Positions 52,310 through 61,528 of a DNA stretch of 64,000 nt are shown here, piece after piece. Both the position numbers and the translations under genes were made by a program. The first letter of the stretch is position 1; every line of letters begins with the position of its first letter. Location: the NCBI RefSeq assembly GCF_902498845.1, contig NZ_CABVLM010000002.1, forward strand, positions 372,001-436,000, in the 5' to 3' direction. This DNA comes from Pseudoalteromonas rhizosphaerae (GTDB lineage Bacteria > Pseudomonadota > Gammaproteobacteria > Enterobacterales > Alteromonadaceae). The notes under the pieces were generated by a model that saw nothing but the letters and a program-made list of their open reading frames with translations, ran no database searches and was not told the DNA's origin.

Positions 52310-52684
52310 TTATAAACTATCAGACTCCGAATAGTAGTCTGGATTTTGTGGTGCAGGACTTGAAATTTTAGAACGCCCAAACAGAGTATGAAACTTTGCT
52401 TTACACGTCGTTAGCTTTAGGTATTTAATCCACGCACGTTCAATTGCGTTGGTTGGTTCTTGATTACCAGAGACAACGGCAAAAAATTGTTCTTGGATTT
52501 CATTTTGTGGTTCAAGGGTTTTATTATATAACCCTTTTAGAACAACACCGTGTTGTTCAAGGATACTGGCTTCTAGTAAGGTAAAATTACCGCTGCGGCC
52601 GAATCCGCGCGGAAAGTTTTGATCATCATAAAACTGACGTTGGCTTACAAATGCTTGGCGAAGTAGTGAAATATCATTGCTCAT
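52310..52684 (-). CDS. maoP: Macrodomain Ori protein MaoP (DUF413)
   Basis: MaoP organises the Ori macrodomain of the chromosome together with the site maoS in E. coli. Start ATG 52684 with GAGGAAA upstream, 124 residues (E. coli 112). The match covers QRQFYDDQNFPRGFGRSGNFTLLEASILEQHG, the PQNEIQEQFFAVVSGNQEPTNAIERAWIKYLKL block and FHTLFGRSK. It is divergent from an hdfR homologue, the same arrangement as in E. coli, which supports both names. A maoS sequence was not searched for. Confidence 0.9.
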   Translation of the reverse strand: MSNDISLLRQAFVSQRQFYDDQNFPRGFGRSGNFTLLEASILEQHGVVLKGLYNKTLEPQNEIQEQFFAVVSGNQEPTNAIERAWIKYLKLTTCKAKFHTLFGRSKISSPAPQNPDYYSESDSL

Positions 52685-52775
52685 GGCTGTTTCCTCATAC
52701 CCTATTTTCAAGCTGGAGTATGGATCAAGTTGCGCAATTTATTAAACAAAAAATTTTTATCGTGAGGATAAATAA

Positions 52776-53651
52776 TTGGATATAGATTTATTGAAAACCT
52801 TTGTCGAAGTGGTACGTACTCGTCACTTTGGGAAAGCGGCTGAAAACCTTTACATTACGCAGTCTGCGGTGAGTTTTCGAATTCGTCAATTAGAACAAGG
52901 ACTAGGGGTTAATTTATTTATCCGCCAACGTAATAACATCCAATTGACGGCACCAGGGGAACGCTTATTACCCCATGCGCAAATGATTATTACTGGTATG
53001 CAACGGGCTAAAGTCGATGTTGCTCTTGCGGATAATATGCATAAGCAAGTGAGTTTAGCAGGGACGCCTAATATTTGGGATGCTTTTTTACAGTTTGGTA
53101 TCACTAATATTGTTTCTGCAATGCCAGGGGTATCGCTGGTGGCTGAAGTTAAAGCACAACAAGAAAGCACACGGTTATTATTAGAGCGCACCTTAGACCT
53201 AGCTATTTTATTTGATCCACCAAAAGTGGATGAATTAGTAGTTGAGCGTATTTGCACCTTGCCAATTATACCTATAAGTGCATTTGAAGGAGCTGCGAAT
53301 GAAAACTTTTTTGATAATCAATATGTCTATGTTGACTGGGGAACTACCTTCTCTCTTTGGCATGCACGGCAATTTACTGGTCACACTCCACCATATTTTC
53401 GCACCAGCACAGGACGCATTGCATTAGATTTGATACTACAATGTGGAGGTAGTGCATTTATTCCTGAAGTTTTAGCGAAAAGCCATATAGATAAAGGGGA
53501 GCTACATCGAGTGTCTGATGTGGAACATACTTCTCGGGATATTTTTGTCGCTTATCACAGAGATAATGAGCAAAAACCCTTGCTTGAGACGTTGGTTAAT
53601 TTATTACTGGAATTAACACCAACAATAAGCAGTGAATTTAGTGCTAAGTAA
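52776..53651 (+). CDS. hdfR: LysR-family regulator HdfR
   Basis: A 291-residue LysR regulator. The N-terminal winged helix (DIDLLKTFVEVVRTRHFGKAAENLYITQSAVSFRIRQLEQGLGVNLFIRQRNNIQLTAPGERLLPHA) is almost that of E. coli HdfR, which represses flhDC. The effector-binding domain is less conserved. The start is TTG 52776 with GAGGAT about 8 bases upstream. Its place next to and divergent from maoP is conserved. Whether it controls flagella here is unknown. Confidence 0.92.
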   Translation: MDIDLLKTFVEVVRTRHFGKAAENLYITQSAVSFRIRQLEQGLGVNLFIRQRNNIQLTAPGERLLPHAQMIITGMQRAKVDVALADNMHKQVSLAGTPNIWDAFLQFGITNIVSAMPGVSLVAEVKAQQESTRLLLERTLDLAILFDPPKVDELVVERICTLPIIPISAFEGAANENFFDNQYVYVDWGTTFSLWHARQFTGHTPPYFRTSTGRIALDLILQCGGSAFIPEVLAKSHIDKGELHRVSDVEHTSRDIFVAYHRDNEQKPLLETLVNLLLELTPTISSEFSAK

Positions 53652-53810
53652 GCTATATATGACAGTTTTATGTTGATTTGATGTCTTTTGTTGTTCCTTT
53701 TTATGAATAATATGAGTCACAAATGTTTCGGTTGTAATATTTCTGTCATTTACCACAGGCAAAATGCAGCGAATTAAAAATTAGTCTGTTGCGTTTATTG
53801 AGGAAATAAT

Positions 53811-54728
53811 ATGAAATTTGCAAAGTCGAGCTTATTACTAGCTGTGTTAAGTGGTTTATCTTTTTCTGCGTTTGCTGATGTTGATGTGTATGGTAAAGCA
53901 AATGTCTCTGTGCAATCTTCGGATGACGGGGAAGGGTCATTCAGCGAAATTAAAAGCAATGCATCGCGAATTGGTTTTAAAGGTTCTGAAAACATCAGTG
54001 ATGGCTTAGAAGCTATTTATAAGTTCGAATTTCAAGTTAATGTTTCTGATGATTCAAAAGACACGGTTACATCACGTAATCAATACGTTGGTTTAAAAGG
54101 TGGATTTGGTCAATTAGTGATTGGCCGTAATGATACTGCTTTAAAGCAATCACAAGGAAAGTTGGATTTATTTGATAACCTTGAAGGTGATATCAAAAAT
54201 TTATTTAAAGGTGAAAACCGTCTTAGTGATACAGTTACTTATTCATCAAAGGATTTAAGTGGCTTTAAAGTGCTTGCAACTTACGTTGCAGAAAAAGACA
54301 GTGATGGCGATAGCGGTTATTCATTAGCACTTACTTATGGCGATGCTGGACTGAAGAAAAGCAATGTTTATGCATCAGTTGCTGCCGACAGTGAAGTTAA
54401 TGGTTATGATGTTGTACGGGCTACCGTGCAAGGGAAGGTAGCTGATTTTAAATTAGGTGCAATGTACCAAAGCCAAGAAAAAGTGGATGGTAGCGGTGAT
54501 GCCGATGGTTATTTAGTTAATGCGGCTTACACTCTTGATAGCAATACATTTAAAGTTCAATACCAAGTAATGGATTTTGATGCGGGTGATAAAAAGTCTG
54601 CCATCTCTGCAGGTGTTGATCACTCATTGAGCAAAAACACCACGTTATTTGCCTTCTACACTAATTTTGATATGGACAGCAATGTAGATCAAGATTACTT
54701 AGGTGTTGGCATGGAATACAAGTTTTAG
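53811..54728 (+). CDS. Gram-negative porin (OmpC/porin_4 type)
   Basis: A 305-residue outer-membrane protein: signal peptide MKFAKSSLLLAVLSGLSFSAFA, then DVDVYGKANVSVQSSDD and amphipathic strands with a final aromatic residue in GVGMEYKF as needed for BAM recognition. RNQYVGLKGGFGQLVIGRNDTALKQSQGKLDLFDN is a classic loop-3/constriction region. It forms a general diffusion trimer. The ribosome-binding site is GAGGAAA. It is monocistronic with a terminator. Confidence 0.93.
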   Translation: MKFAKSSLLLAVLSGLSFSAFADVDVYGKANVSVQSSDDGEGSFSEIKSNASRIGFKGSENISDGLEAIYKFEFQVNVSDDSKDTVTSRNQYVGLKGGFGQLVIGRNDTALKQSQGKLDLFDNLEGDIKNLFKGENRLSDTVTYSSKDLSGFKVLATYVAEKDSDGDSGYSLALTYGDAGLKKSNVYASVAADSEVNGYDVVRATVQGKVADFKLGAMYQSQEKVDGSGDADGYLVNAAYTLDSNTFKVQYQVMDFDAGDKKSAISAGVDHSLSKNTTLFAFYTNFDMDSNVDQDYLGVGMEYKF

Positions 54729-54742
54729 TCTTTAGACCGTTG

Positions 54743-54775
54743 AAAAAGCCTTACTTATTACAGTAAGGCTTTTTA
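54743..54775. terminator. Bidirectional terminator between porin and recG
   Basis: AAAAAGCCTTACT / AGTAAGGCTTTTT stem (13 bp) with A- and T-runs, shared by the convergent porin and recG genes. Confidence 0.9.
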
Positions 54776-54778
54776 CTA

Positions 54779-56860
54779 TTAAGCTTGTGCATACACTGAT
54801 TTACCCGCAAGCCAGCGATTGATTAGTTGTTCTACTTGTTCAGGATACTGGCGGAGCATTTGTAGTGCGATAGGTCTGACTAAGTTGAGTGTGTGCTTAT
54901 CTCTGGTTAAGTCAGCAATTTTAAATTCCGCTAAGCCTGTTTGTTTAGTGCCGAGCACTTCACCTGGACCACGAATTTCCAAATCACGTTCAGCAATTAC
55001 AAAACCGTCATTGCTATCTCTTAGAACAGCCAAACGTTTTTGTGCAGTATGAGACAGCGGTGCGTGGTATAAAAGCACACAATGGGATGCGATTGCACCA
55101 CGACCAACTCGACCACGTAACTGATGTAATTGTGCAAGGCCAAGCCGTTCAGGATTTTCAATGATGATCAAACTGGCATTCGGCACATCTACACCGACTT
55201 CAATGACCGTTGTCGCCACTAATATATGAATCTTTCCAGCTTTGAACTCGCTCATAATGGCTTGCTTTTCTGCTGCTTTCATACGGCCATGAACTAATCC
55301 TATAGTTAACTCTGGCAGTGCATGAGTTAATTGCAGTGCGCTATCTTCTGCTGCTTGGCATTGCAATGCTTCCGATTCATCAATTAAGGTGCATACCCAA
55401 TATACTTGACGACCTTGCTCGGTACAGGCTGTTTTTACACGAGCAATAATTTCATCACGACGCGTATCAGGTAGTGCAATGGTTTTAATTGGGGTACGTC
55501 CTGGTGGCAACTCATCAATCACGGACGTTTCTAAATCGGCATAAGCTGTCATCGCCAGTGTACGTGGGATCGGTGTTGCTGTCATAACCAGTTGATGGGG
55601 ATAGCAATCACCAAAACGGCCTTTTTCTCGTAGCGATAAGCGCTGATGGACGCCAAAGCGGTGTTGTTCGTCAATAATAATAAGCACTAGGTTATTAAAT
55701 GTTACTTGTTCTTGAAATAACGCATGAGTCCCAACAATCATTTGCGCTTCACCTGATGCTATTTTTTCAAGCGTTGCGCTGCGTTCTTTTCCTTTGGTTT
55801 TACCACCGAGCCATGCTGTAGTTATACCTAAAGCCGTAAACCAATTTTCGAAAGTAATGCCATGTTGTTCTGACAGAATTTCGGTGGGTGCCATTAATGC
55901 CACCTGATAGCCCTGTGCGATAGCTGTTAAGGCGCTCAGTGCCGCAACTAGGGTTTTACCTGAGCCAACATCGCCTTGTACTAAGCGCATCATTGGATAA
56001 GGAGACTGCAAATCGTTTTTTATTTCAGCGACGACTTTGTTTTGCGCGTTGGTTGGAGCAAAGGGGAGCTGCGCTAAAAAATCATGCTCCAGATGATTAA
56101 TAGGGTTCAGAGCAACTGCTTTTACTTGCTGTCCTTGTTGACGTAATTTTAATAAGCTCAAATTTTGCGCCAGTAACTCTTCAAACACTAAACGTTGTTG
56201 AGCCGGGTGCAGGCCTTGCTCTAATGCGGTGATATCTACATCATTAGCGGGGCGATGTAAAATTAGCAGTGCTTGAGTTAAATCCATACCAGCGTGTTGG
56301 AATTGCACTGGCAATAACTCTTCTACCTGATATTTTTCAAGTAATGCAATCGCCTGATCACTTAATGCACGGATCGACAGTTGTTTTAACCCTTCCGTTG
56401 TCGAGTAAACAGGCGTTAGTGTGGTCGCTGTTGGTTGTTCGCTCGGTGTATCGCTGAGGCTGTATTCAGGATGAGTCATTTCATAACCCACTCTGCCACG
56501 TCGTACCTCGCCAAAACAGCGGATCACCTTACCGCTACTTAAGGTATTCTTTTGTGCTGCAGTAAAATTAAAAAATCGCAGGGTGAGTCGTCCAGTACCA
56601 TCGTTAACTTGGCAAACGAGCATTTTACGTTTACCAAAGGTAATTTGGCTGGTTTCTATGGTGGCTTCAATACTGACATGACTATGCACAGCTAAATCAC
56701 TGATAGCATAAATACGGGTGCGGTCTTCATATCGAAGCGGTAGATGAAAGAGCATATCTTGCACTGTGCTAATGCCGAGTTTTTTTAGCCGCTCGGCCAT
56801 CTTTGGACCAACGCCTTTGAGGTCAGTGATTGGGTAGCGGCTTAAAGTTGGCTTTGACAC
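54779..56860 (-). CDS. recG: ATP-dependent DNA helicase RecG
   Basis: RecG reverses stalled forks and processes Holliday junctions. The 693-residue protein has the wedge domain at the N-terminus (SRYPITDLKGVGPKMAERLKKLGI ... PLRYEDRTRIYAI) followed by the OB fold (VCQVNDGTGRLTLRFFNFTAAQ). Helicase motifs follow: I RLVQGDVGSGKTLVAALSAL, II IIDEQHRFGVHQRL (DEQH), III VMTATPIPRTLA, and VI GLAQLHQLRGRVGRG. The C-terminal region (DGFVIAERDLEIRGPGEVLGTKQTG) is standard. Confidence 0.98.
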   Translation of the reverse strand: MSKPTLSRYPITDLKGVGPKMAERLKKLGISTVQDMLFHLPLRYEDRTRIYAISDLAVHSHVSIEATIETSQITFGKRKMLVCQVNDGTGRLTLRFFNFTAAQKNTLSSGKVIRCFGEVRRGRVGYEMTHPEYSLSDTPSEQPTATTLTPVYSTTEGLKQLSIRALSDQAIALLEKYQVEELLPVQFQHAGMDLTQALLILHRPANDVDITALEQGLHPAQQRLVFEELLAQNLSLLKLRQQGQQVKAVALNPINHLEHDFLAQLPFAPTNAQNKVVAEIKNDLQSPYPMMRLVQGDVGSGKTLVAALSALTAIAQGYQVALMAPTEILSEQHGITFENWFTALGITTAWLGGKTKGKERSATLEKIASGEAQMIVGTHALFQEQVTFNNLVLIIIDEQHRFGVHQRLSLREKGRFGDCYPHQLVMTATPIPRTLAMTAYADLETSVIDELPPGRTPIKTIALPDTRRDEIIARVKTACTEQGRQVYWVCTLIDESEALQCQAAEDSALQLTHALPELTIGLVHGRMKAAEKQAIMSEFKAGKIHILVATTVIEVGVDVPNASLIIIENPERLGLAQLHQLRGRVGRGAIASHCVLLYHAPLSHTAQKRLAVLRDSNDGFVIAERDLEIRGPGEVLGTKQTGLAEFKIADLTRDKHTLNLVRPIALQMLRQYPEQVEQLINRWLAGKSVYAQA

Positions 56861-56920
56861 AATACGCTCAAATCTTTCATTTTTAGATACTTTTTAGTTT
56901 ACGTGTGAACAGGCTTGTCA

Positions 56921-57607
56921 TCAAGCATGTTTTAATTTGTGCCAAAACTCATCATCAGCGATGATTTCACCATTTTCATCGAGGGCTGGATAGGGTTGCG
57001 ATTTTTCTTTGCATTTTTGTGCAATGATTGGGTGGCAACCTTCAAATAGCATCTTATGTTTTATGCTCTCATCCAGCATGGTGCGCTCATATAAGCCAGC
57101 TTGCAGGCGTTGGTTTTGTGCTTCAAATAATATCAGTGCAGCGGCCACAGACACATTCAGAGACTGCGCCATACCTTGCATTGGAATAATAATGTTTTTA
57201 TCTGCGTGGGCAAGTGCTTGTGGAGAGATCCCGGTTTTTTCTTGGCCGACAATAATGGCTGTTGGCAGAGTATAATCAATCTCACGGTAGTCAACAGCAT
57301 CAGGGCATAAGTTAGTAGCGAGTATTTGTACTTGCGGATTATGCTGGCGCATCATAGCCACAGCGCTGTCGATATCTTTATGTAAGTGAGTTGCGATCCA
57401 ATTTTTACTGCCCCCAGAGGTATTATTGGTGAGCCATTTTTGGTTTTGTGGCCATACTGCATGAACATTATGGCAACCCACAGCATCAGCGCTGCGAACA
57501 ATTGCAGACAAGTTATGGTGTTTGTGCACATCTTCTAAGCACACGGTTAAATCGGTTTGACGACGATCTAGTACGTGTTTAATGCGATGATAGCGGGTGT
57601 TTTCCAT
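56921..57607 (-). CDS. trmH: tRNA (guanosine(18)-2'-O)-methyltransferase TrmH
   Basis: TrmH makes Gm18 in the D-loop of tRNAs. The 228-residue SPOUT enzyme matches the E. coli protein along RIKHVLDRRQTDLTVCLEDVHKHHNLSAIVRSADAVGCHNVHAVWP and VGQEKTGISPQAL. The C-terminal helical tail (HKMLFEGCHPIIAQKCKEKSQPYPALDENGEI) is typical. It is 60 bases from recG and probably co-transcribed, as in E. coli. Confidence 0.96.
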   Translation of the reverse strand: MENTRYHRIKHVLDRRQTDLTVCLEDVHKHHNLSAIVRSADAVGCHNVHAVWPQNQKWLTNNTSGGSKNWIATHLHKDIDSAVAMMRQHNPQVQILATNLCPDAVDYREIDYTLPTAIIVGQEKTGISPQALAHADKNIIIPMQGMAQSLNVSVAAALILFEAQNQRLQAGLYERTMLDESIKHKMLFEGCHPIIAQKCKEKSQPYPALDENGEIIADDEFWHKLKHA

Positions 57608-57661
57608 TTTTAGCCTTGTCTGAACTCATAAAATTGCCGCTATTATACGGGAATTACCGTC

Positions 57662-58120
57662 TTAAGGCATTACTGAGCGGCTAATTGGGTTTTGCAGTGA
57701 TATTAGCGTTTCGGTTGACTGAATAGCTTCGATAGCTTGAATCTTATTGATCAATACATCTTGTAAATGATCAATTGAACGGGTCATTACCTTAATAAAA
57801 ATACTGTAGTTACCGGTTGTGTAATAAGCCTCAACGACTTCTTCAAGTTCCTTTAGATGCAATAAGGTTTGTGGGTAGTCTCGAGCATTATTGAGGTTGA
57901 TGCCAATAAAACAACACACATCGTAGCCTAACTGCTTGGCATTGACGCTAACTTGGGTGCCTGTAATGATCCCCGCTTGTTTCATTTTTTCAATCCGTAC
58001 ATGAATTGTACCTGCGCTAACGGCGAACCGTTTGGCTAATTCTGCATAGGCTGTGCGGGCATTATCCATTAATGCGTGGAGGATCTGTTTATCAAGATTA
58101 TCGATTTGATAATTTTCCAT
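57662..58120 (-). CDS. asnC: Lrp/AsnC-family regulator AsnC
   Basis: AsnC activates asnA in response to asparagine. The 152 residues start MENYQIDNLDKQILHALMDNARTAYAELAKRFAVSAGTIHVRIEKMKQAGIITG, nearly identical to E. coli AsnC, with the C-terminal RAM domain (GYDVCCFIGINLNNARDYPQTLLHLKELEEVVEAYYTTGNYSIFIKV) that binds asparagine. The gene is divergent from asnA, the standard regulator/target layout. Confidence 0.96.
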   Translation of the reverse strand: MENYQIDNLDKQILHALMDNARTAYAELAKRFAVSAGTIHVRIEKMKQAGIITGTQVSVNAKQLGYDVCCFIGINLNNARDYPQTLLHLKELEEVVEAYYTTGNYSIFIKVMTRSIDHLQDVLINKIQAIEAIQSTETLISLQNPISRSVMP

Positions 58121-58159
58121 ATAAATATCATCTTTAAATTATTGAATCATCATTTTTTA

Positions 58160-58189
58160 TACCACTAAATTAATCAAATTAATATGGTA
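58160..58189. promoter_or_regulatory. Candidate AsnC operator in the asnC-asnA intergenic region
   Basis: TACCA (58160-58164) and TGGTA (58185-58189) form a 5-bp dyad with 20 bases between, and inside are two direct AAATTAAT repeats (58167-58174 and 58176-58183). AT-rich tandem sites suit an Lrp-family protein that wraps DNA. It lies about 40 bases in front of asnC and 130 in front of asnA. By eye only. Confidence 0.3.
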
Positions 58190-58318
58190 AAGGTGTTTTT
58201 GTTATTGGTTATTGAATTAAAGTGCAAAATGATTGAGGATTGCTTTAACGACATGGTTGCTCATAGTGCAATCATGCATTTATGCAAGTAACAATAACTG
58301 GGAATGAGGCCAATTATT

Positions 58319-59314
58319 ATGAGTTCACACTTTGTCCAGCAACAGCTGCAAATTAGTAAAGTTAAACAGTATTTTTCACACCAGCTAGAACAACAGCTAG
58401 GGTTAATTGAAGTACAAGCGCCTATTTTGGCTAGAGTAGGCGATGGTATCCAAGATAACCTAAGTGGCACTGAAAATGCGGTTGCGGTAAAAGTTAAAAC
58501 TATTCCAGCGAGTCAATTTGAAGTGGTTCACTCTTTGGCAAAATGGAAGCGAAAAACACTAGCTGAGCACGGCTTTGCAATTGGTGAAGGTTTATACACA
58601 CATATGAAAGCGTTGCGCCCGGATGAAGAGTCATTAAGCCCCATCCATTCAGTTTATGTTGATCAGTGGGATTGGGAGAAAGTAATTTGTGCCAGTTCTG
58701 AGCGCTCTCTTGATAAGTTAAAAGAAACAGTACAAGCCTTGTATAAAGGCTTAAAAGCAACCGAGCAATTTGTTGCTGATGAATTTGCTATATCACCATT
58801 TTTACCCGCTGATATTACTTTTGTACACAGTGAGCAGTTACGTCAAATGTACCCTGATTTTACCGCCAAGCAGCGCGAAAAAGCGATTACACAAGAATAT
58901 GGTGCGGTGTTTTTGATCGGCATTGGTGGGGCATTAGCCGATGGTAAGATTCATGATGTACGCGCACCTGACTACGATGATTGGTCGACTCAGACCTGCG
59001 AGCAATACAGTGGCTTAAATGGTGATATTTTACTGTGGAACCCTGTGCTTGAAGATGCTTTTGAAATTTCATCAATGGGTATTCGCGTATCACCAGAAGC
59101 ACTAGTTGCACAGCTTGCAATTACCGGTGACCAAGCTCGTTTAGAATTTGATTGGCATAAGCAACTACTAGCTAAACAATTACCACAGACAATAGGTGGT
59201 GGCATTGGTCAATCTCGATTGGCGATGTTGTTATTACAAAAACCTCACATCGGTCAAGTACAAGTAAGTGTATGGCCGGAGGAGTTAAAACAACAAGTGG
59301 CTGGTATTTTATAA
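58319..59314 (+). CDS. asnA: Aspartate-ammonia ligase AsnA
   Basis: AsnA makes asparagine from aspartate, ammonia and ATP; it is related to class II aminoacyl-tRNA synthetases. Start ATG 58319 ([15 protein letters not shown]) with GAGG 9 bases before; this gives 331 residues (E. coli 330). Conserved motifs are [60 protein letters not shown] and [14 protein letters not shown]. It is monocistronic and probably regulated by AsnC next door. Confidence 0.97.
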   Translation: MSSHFVQQQLQISKVKQYFSHQLEQQLGLIEVQAPILARVGDGIQDNLSGTENAVAVKVKTIPASQFEVVHSLAKWKRKTLAEHGFAIGEGLYTHMKALRPDEESLSPIHSVYVDQWDWEKVICASSERSLDKLKETVQALYKGLKATEQFVADEFAISPFLPADITFVHSEQLRQMYPDFTAKQREKAITQEYGAVFLIGIGGALADGKIHDVRAPDYDDWSTQTCEQYSGLNGDILLWNPVLEDAFEISSMGIRVSPEALVAQLAITGDQARLEFDWHKQLLAKQLPQTIGGGIGQSRLAMLLLQKPHIGQVQVSVWPEELKQQVAGIL

Positions 59315-59327
59315 CGTAGACGAGACA

Positions 59328-59355
59328 ATAGAGACTATCTGCTGTTAGTCTCTAT
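59328..59355 (+). terminator. Hairpin after asnA
   Basis: ATAGAGACTA / TAGTCTCTAT perfect 10-bp stem with an 8-base loop, 14 bases after the asnA stop codon. No T-run follows, so termination strength is uncertain. Confidence 0.5.
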
Positions 59356-59365
59356 CTGCTTGCGA

Positions 59366-60970
59366 TCAACTGGTTTTAAATTCAATCTCTATTTTTCCTT
59401 CTTGCAGTTTTACGTTACAAGGAGGATAGCTGCGATTTGTTCTTAATACTTTATCGAAAATGTGGATTTCTACCCCAGAATGCAATTTTTTATTGACCGC
59501 TAAATTAGCATTATCAAGTAGTTCATATAGACTTTGTTCTAGCGTTGTTAGGCGTTTTTCTAGCTGCTCTGCTTGTTGGCAATAATGTTGCTGAGTAGCT
59601 CCAATTTTAGCGAGCAATAGTTTTTTCTTATCTAAATCTTTTACTAAATCGGCCTTTTCTAGCGTTGCTTGCAGGGTGTCTAATTGCTCATCGGTTTTAG
59701 CTAATTCTTTAAGGCATTCATCGGTTTCAGTAGTAACAGACTTTCCTGAAGCAACCATGTTTATGAGCATTTTAGCGCCAGATTCATTACCAATTTCACC
59801 AGCGATAATCATTCCGGCATCCAGGATCTCGCCACCAAATAACTTCCCTTGTGGATTGTCTGCTTGGCCTATCTGTAAAAGCTTAGTCGCTTTCATTGCG
59901 CAGTGGCTAGCTTGGCGCTCAATAAAAATATTATTACCTTCAAGGTAGCTATATTGGGAGTGAGATAAATGAATATCACCGTTACAAATAATTTTGCACG
60001 AAAGCGTTTTATCATCTAGCTGGTGGCCAATCACACCTTGTTTAATGGTGATATTACCTTGCGCTGTCAGCTCTCCGGATTCAACCGTGCCCATCACAGT
60101 TATATCGCCTTTTGCGGTTACTTTCATGCCAGGCTCTATATTATGAGTGACAATAATGCTGCCATCAAAGTTTATATGGCCGCTTTTAACTGTGACATCG
60201 CCAATCGTAAAAATATCATCAACGCGCATACCATTTTGAATTTCGACTGGTACGCCCGCAATACTTGAGATTAATTCAAGAGGATTAGTTTTTGATATTT
60301 CACTGCCCTCACCAGCAACTAGCGGGCTACTTTCTCCTGCTTTTGCCGGAAGGACATCGCCTTTTACGGTAAAACCTTCTTTACCAGGGGTTGCGGGTTG
60401 CTGTCGAACTAATAATGTACCGGGTTCAACACTTGCTAACTTGCCAAAGTCGCGCATATCGACAGTGCCATCTTCGCGCAGTTTCGGGGTATGCAAACGC
60501 TCTTTTAAAGTTAATACTTGAGGGAGTAATTTTGATGATTTGCCGTCTTCTGGTAAGCGACCTTTAGCGAGGATACCTTTAACGGTAGTGCCAGCGGGTA
60601 ATTCAAATTGTTTTTGTAGCAGCTGCTCTAAAAATGCTTGTTTGTAGCCCCGAGCAACCCCAGCTTTGATCAGCTGCTGTTTCGCTTGATCAAGGGCCAA
60701 AACTTTGCCACCTTGTGCGAGTGTGAGTTCGCCTGTTGCTAACATTTTATCATCACTGAGTGTAACAGTTAGTGTGGCGTCATGCTTACTGGCAACCACT
60801 AAACTACGTTCGCTACTAGGCTCTTTAAAAAAAGCATTGATAGCATCATAGTCTATGCGACATTCACAGAATGTTGATTTTTCTAGAGCCTCAATAACAA
60901 AAGCGGCACTAGGCGGCGAATGTTCTATAACATCGAGTAGTACATTACCGTTATGAGCAAGCTTAAACAC
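59366..60970 (-). CDS. DUF342/FapA domain protein
   Basis: A 534-residue protein. The central region carries the DUF342 beta-helix repeats (KSGHINFDGSIIVTHNIEPGMKVTAKGDITVMGTVESGELTAQGNITIKQGVIG and GDIHLSHSQYSYLEGNNIFIERQ). A C-terminal coiled coil follows (about 420-490). The N-terminal domain (LEKSTFCECRIDYDAINAFF) precedes. In several bacteria FapA binds flagellar placement factors such as FlhF. No flagellar gene lies here, so the role may differ. It is monocistronic with a convergent asnA neighbour. Confidence 0.85.
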   Translation of the reverse strand: MFKLAHNGNVLLDVIEHSPPSAAFVIEALEKSTFCECRIDYDAINAFFKEPSSERSLVVASKHDATLTVTLSDDKMLATGELTLAQGGKVLALDQAKQQLIKAGVARGYKQAFLEQLLQKQFELPAGTTVKGILAKGRLPEDGKSSKLLPQVLTLKERLHTPKLREDGTVDMRDFGKLASVEPGTLLVRQQPATPGKEGFTVKGDVLPAKAGESSPLVAGEGSEISKTNPLELISSIAGVPVEIQNGMRVDDIFTIGDVTVKSGHINFDGSIIVTHNIEPGMKVTAKGDITVMGTVESGELTAQGNITIKQGVIGHQLDDKTLSCKIICNGDIHLSHSQYSYLEGNNIFIERQASHCAMKATKLLQIGQADNPQGKLFGGEILDAGMIIAGEIGNESGAKMLINMVASGKSVTTETDECLKELAKTDEQLDTLQATLEKADLVKDLDKKKLLLAKIGATQQHYCQQAEQLEKRLTTLEQSLYELLDNANLAVNKKLHSGVEIHIFDKVLRTNRSYPPCNVKLQEGKIEIEFKTS

Positions 60971-61082
60971 GGATCATCCTTTTACAACACTTAAGTTAAA
61001 GGTTTTTATAATTATATAAAGATAGAGTGCTAGAGATTTGAATAACTGTCAAGAAGATCGAGGAAAAGGGGACTGATGAGTT

Positions 61083-61114
61083 AATACACCTAAGTATAAA
61101 TACTTAGGTGTATT
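61083..61114 (-). terminator. Hairpin after ridA
   Basis: AATACACCTAAGTA / TACTTAGGTGTATT, a perfect 14-bp stem with a 4-base loop, 10 bases after the ridA stop on the minus strand. The following sequence is only moderately T-rich. Confidence 0.75.
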
Positions 61115-61123
61115 GCTGTAAGC

Positions 61124-61516
61124 TTAATTTGTTGAAGGCAATTCCATAATACCGTCAATTTCAACTTGCACGTTTTTTGGTAATGCGCGCACGCCAATTG
61201 CTGCTCGGGCAGGATAAGGTGCTTTGAAGTATTGGCTCATTACTTCATTTACCGTCGCAAAGTTAGATAGATCAGTTAAATAGATATTAACTTTTACCAA
61301 GTCTTGGATGTTGCCACCGGCTTCTTCACATACCGCACTAATATTTTTAAATACTTGATGTGTTTGTTCTGCGAAATCTTCAGAGATCACTTCCATCGTT
61401 GCGGGAACTAATGGAATTTGACCCGATAAGTAAACTGCTGTACCAACTTTTACTGCTTGGCTATAAGTGCCGATGGCAGCAGGTGCTAGATCCGTAGAAA
61501 TAAATGCTTTATTCAT
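61124..61516 (-). CDS. ridA: 2-iminobutanoate/2-iminopropanoate deaminase RidA
   Basis: RidA hydrolyses reactive enamine/imine intermediates from PLP enzymes (for example from threonine dehydratase) and so protects against 2-aminoacrylate. The 130-residue protein has the family motifs [41 protein letters not shown] and the catalytic Arg in [20 protein letters not shown]. It follows spoT by 12 bases in one operon, the usual order. Confidence 0.97.
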   Translation of the reverse strand: MNKAFISTDLAPAAIGTYSQAVKVGTAVYLSGQIPLVPATMEVISEDFAEQTHQVFKNISAVCEEAGGNIQDLVKVNIYLTDLSNFATVNEVMSQYFKAPYPARAAIGVRALPKNVQVEIDGIMELPSTN

Positions 61517-61528
61517 GATTTTCCTATA

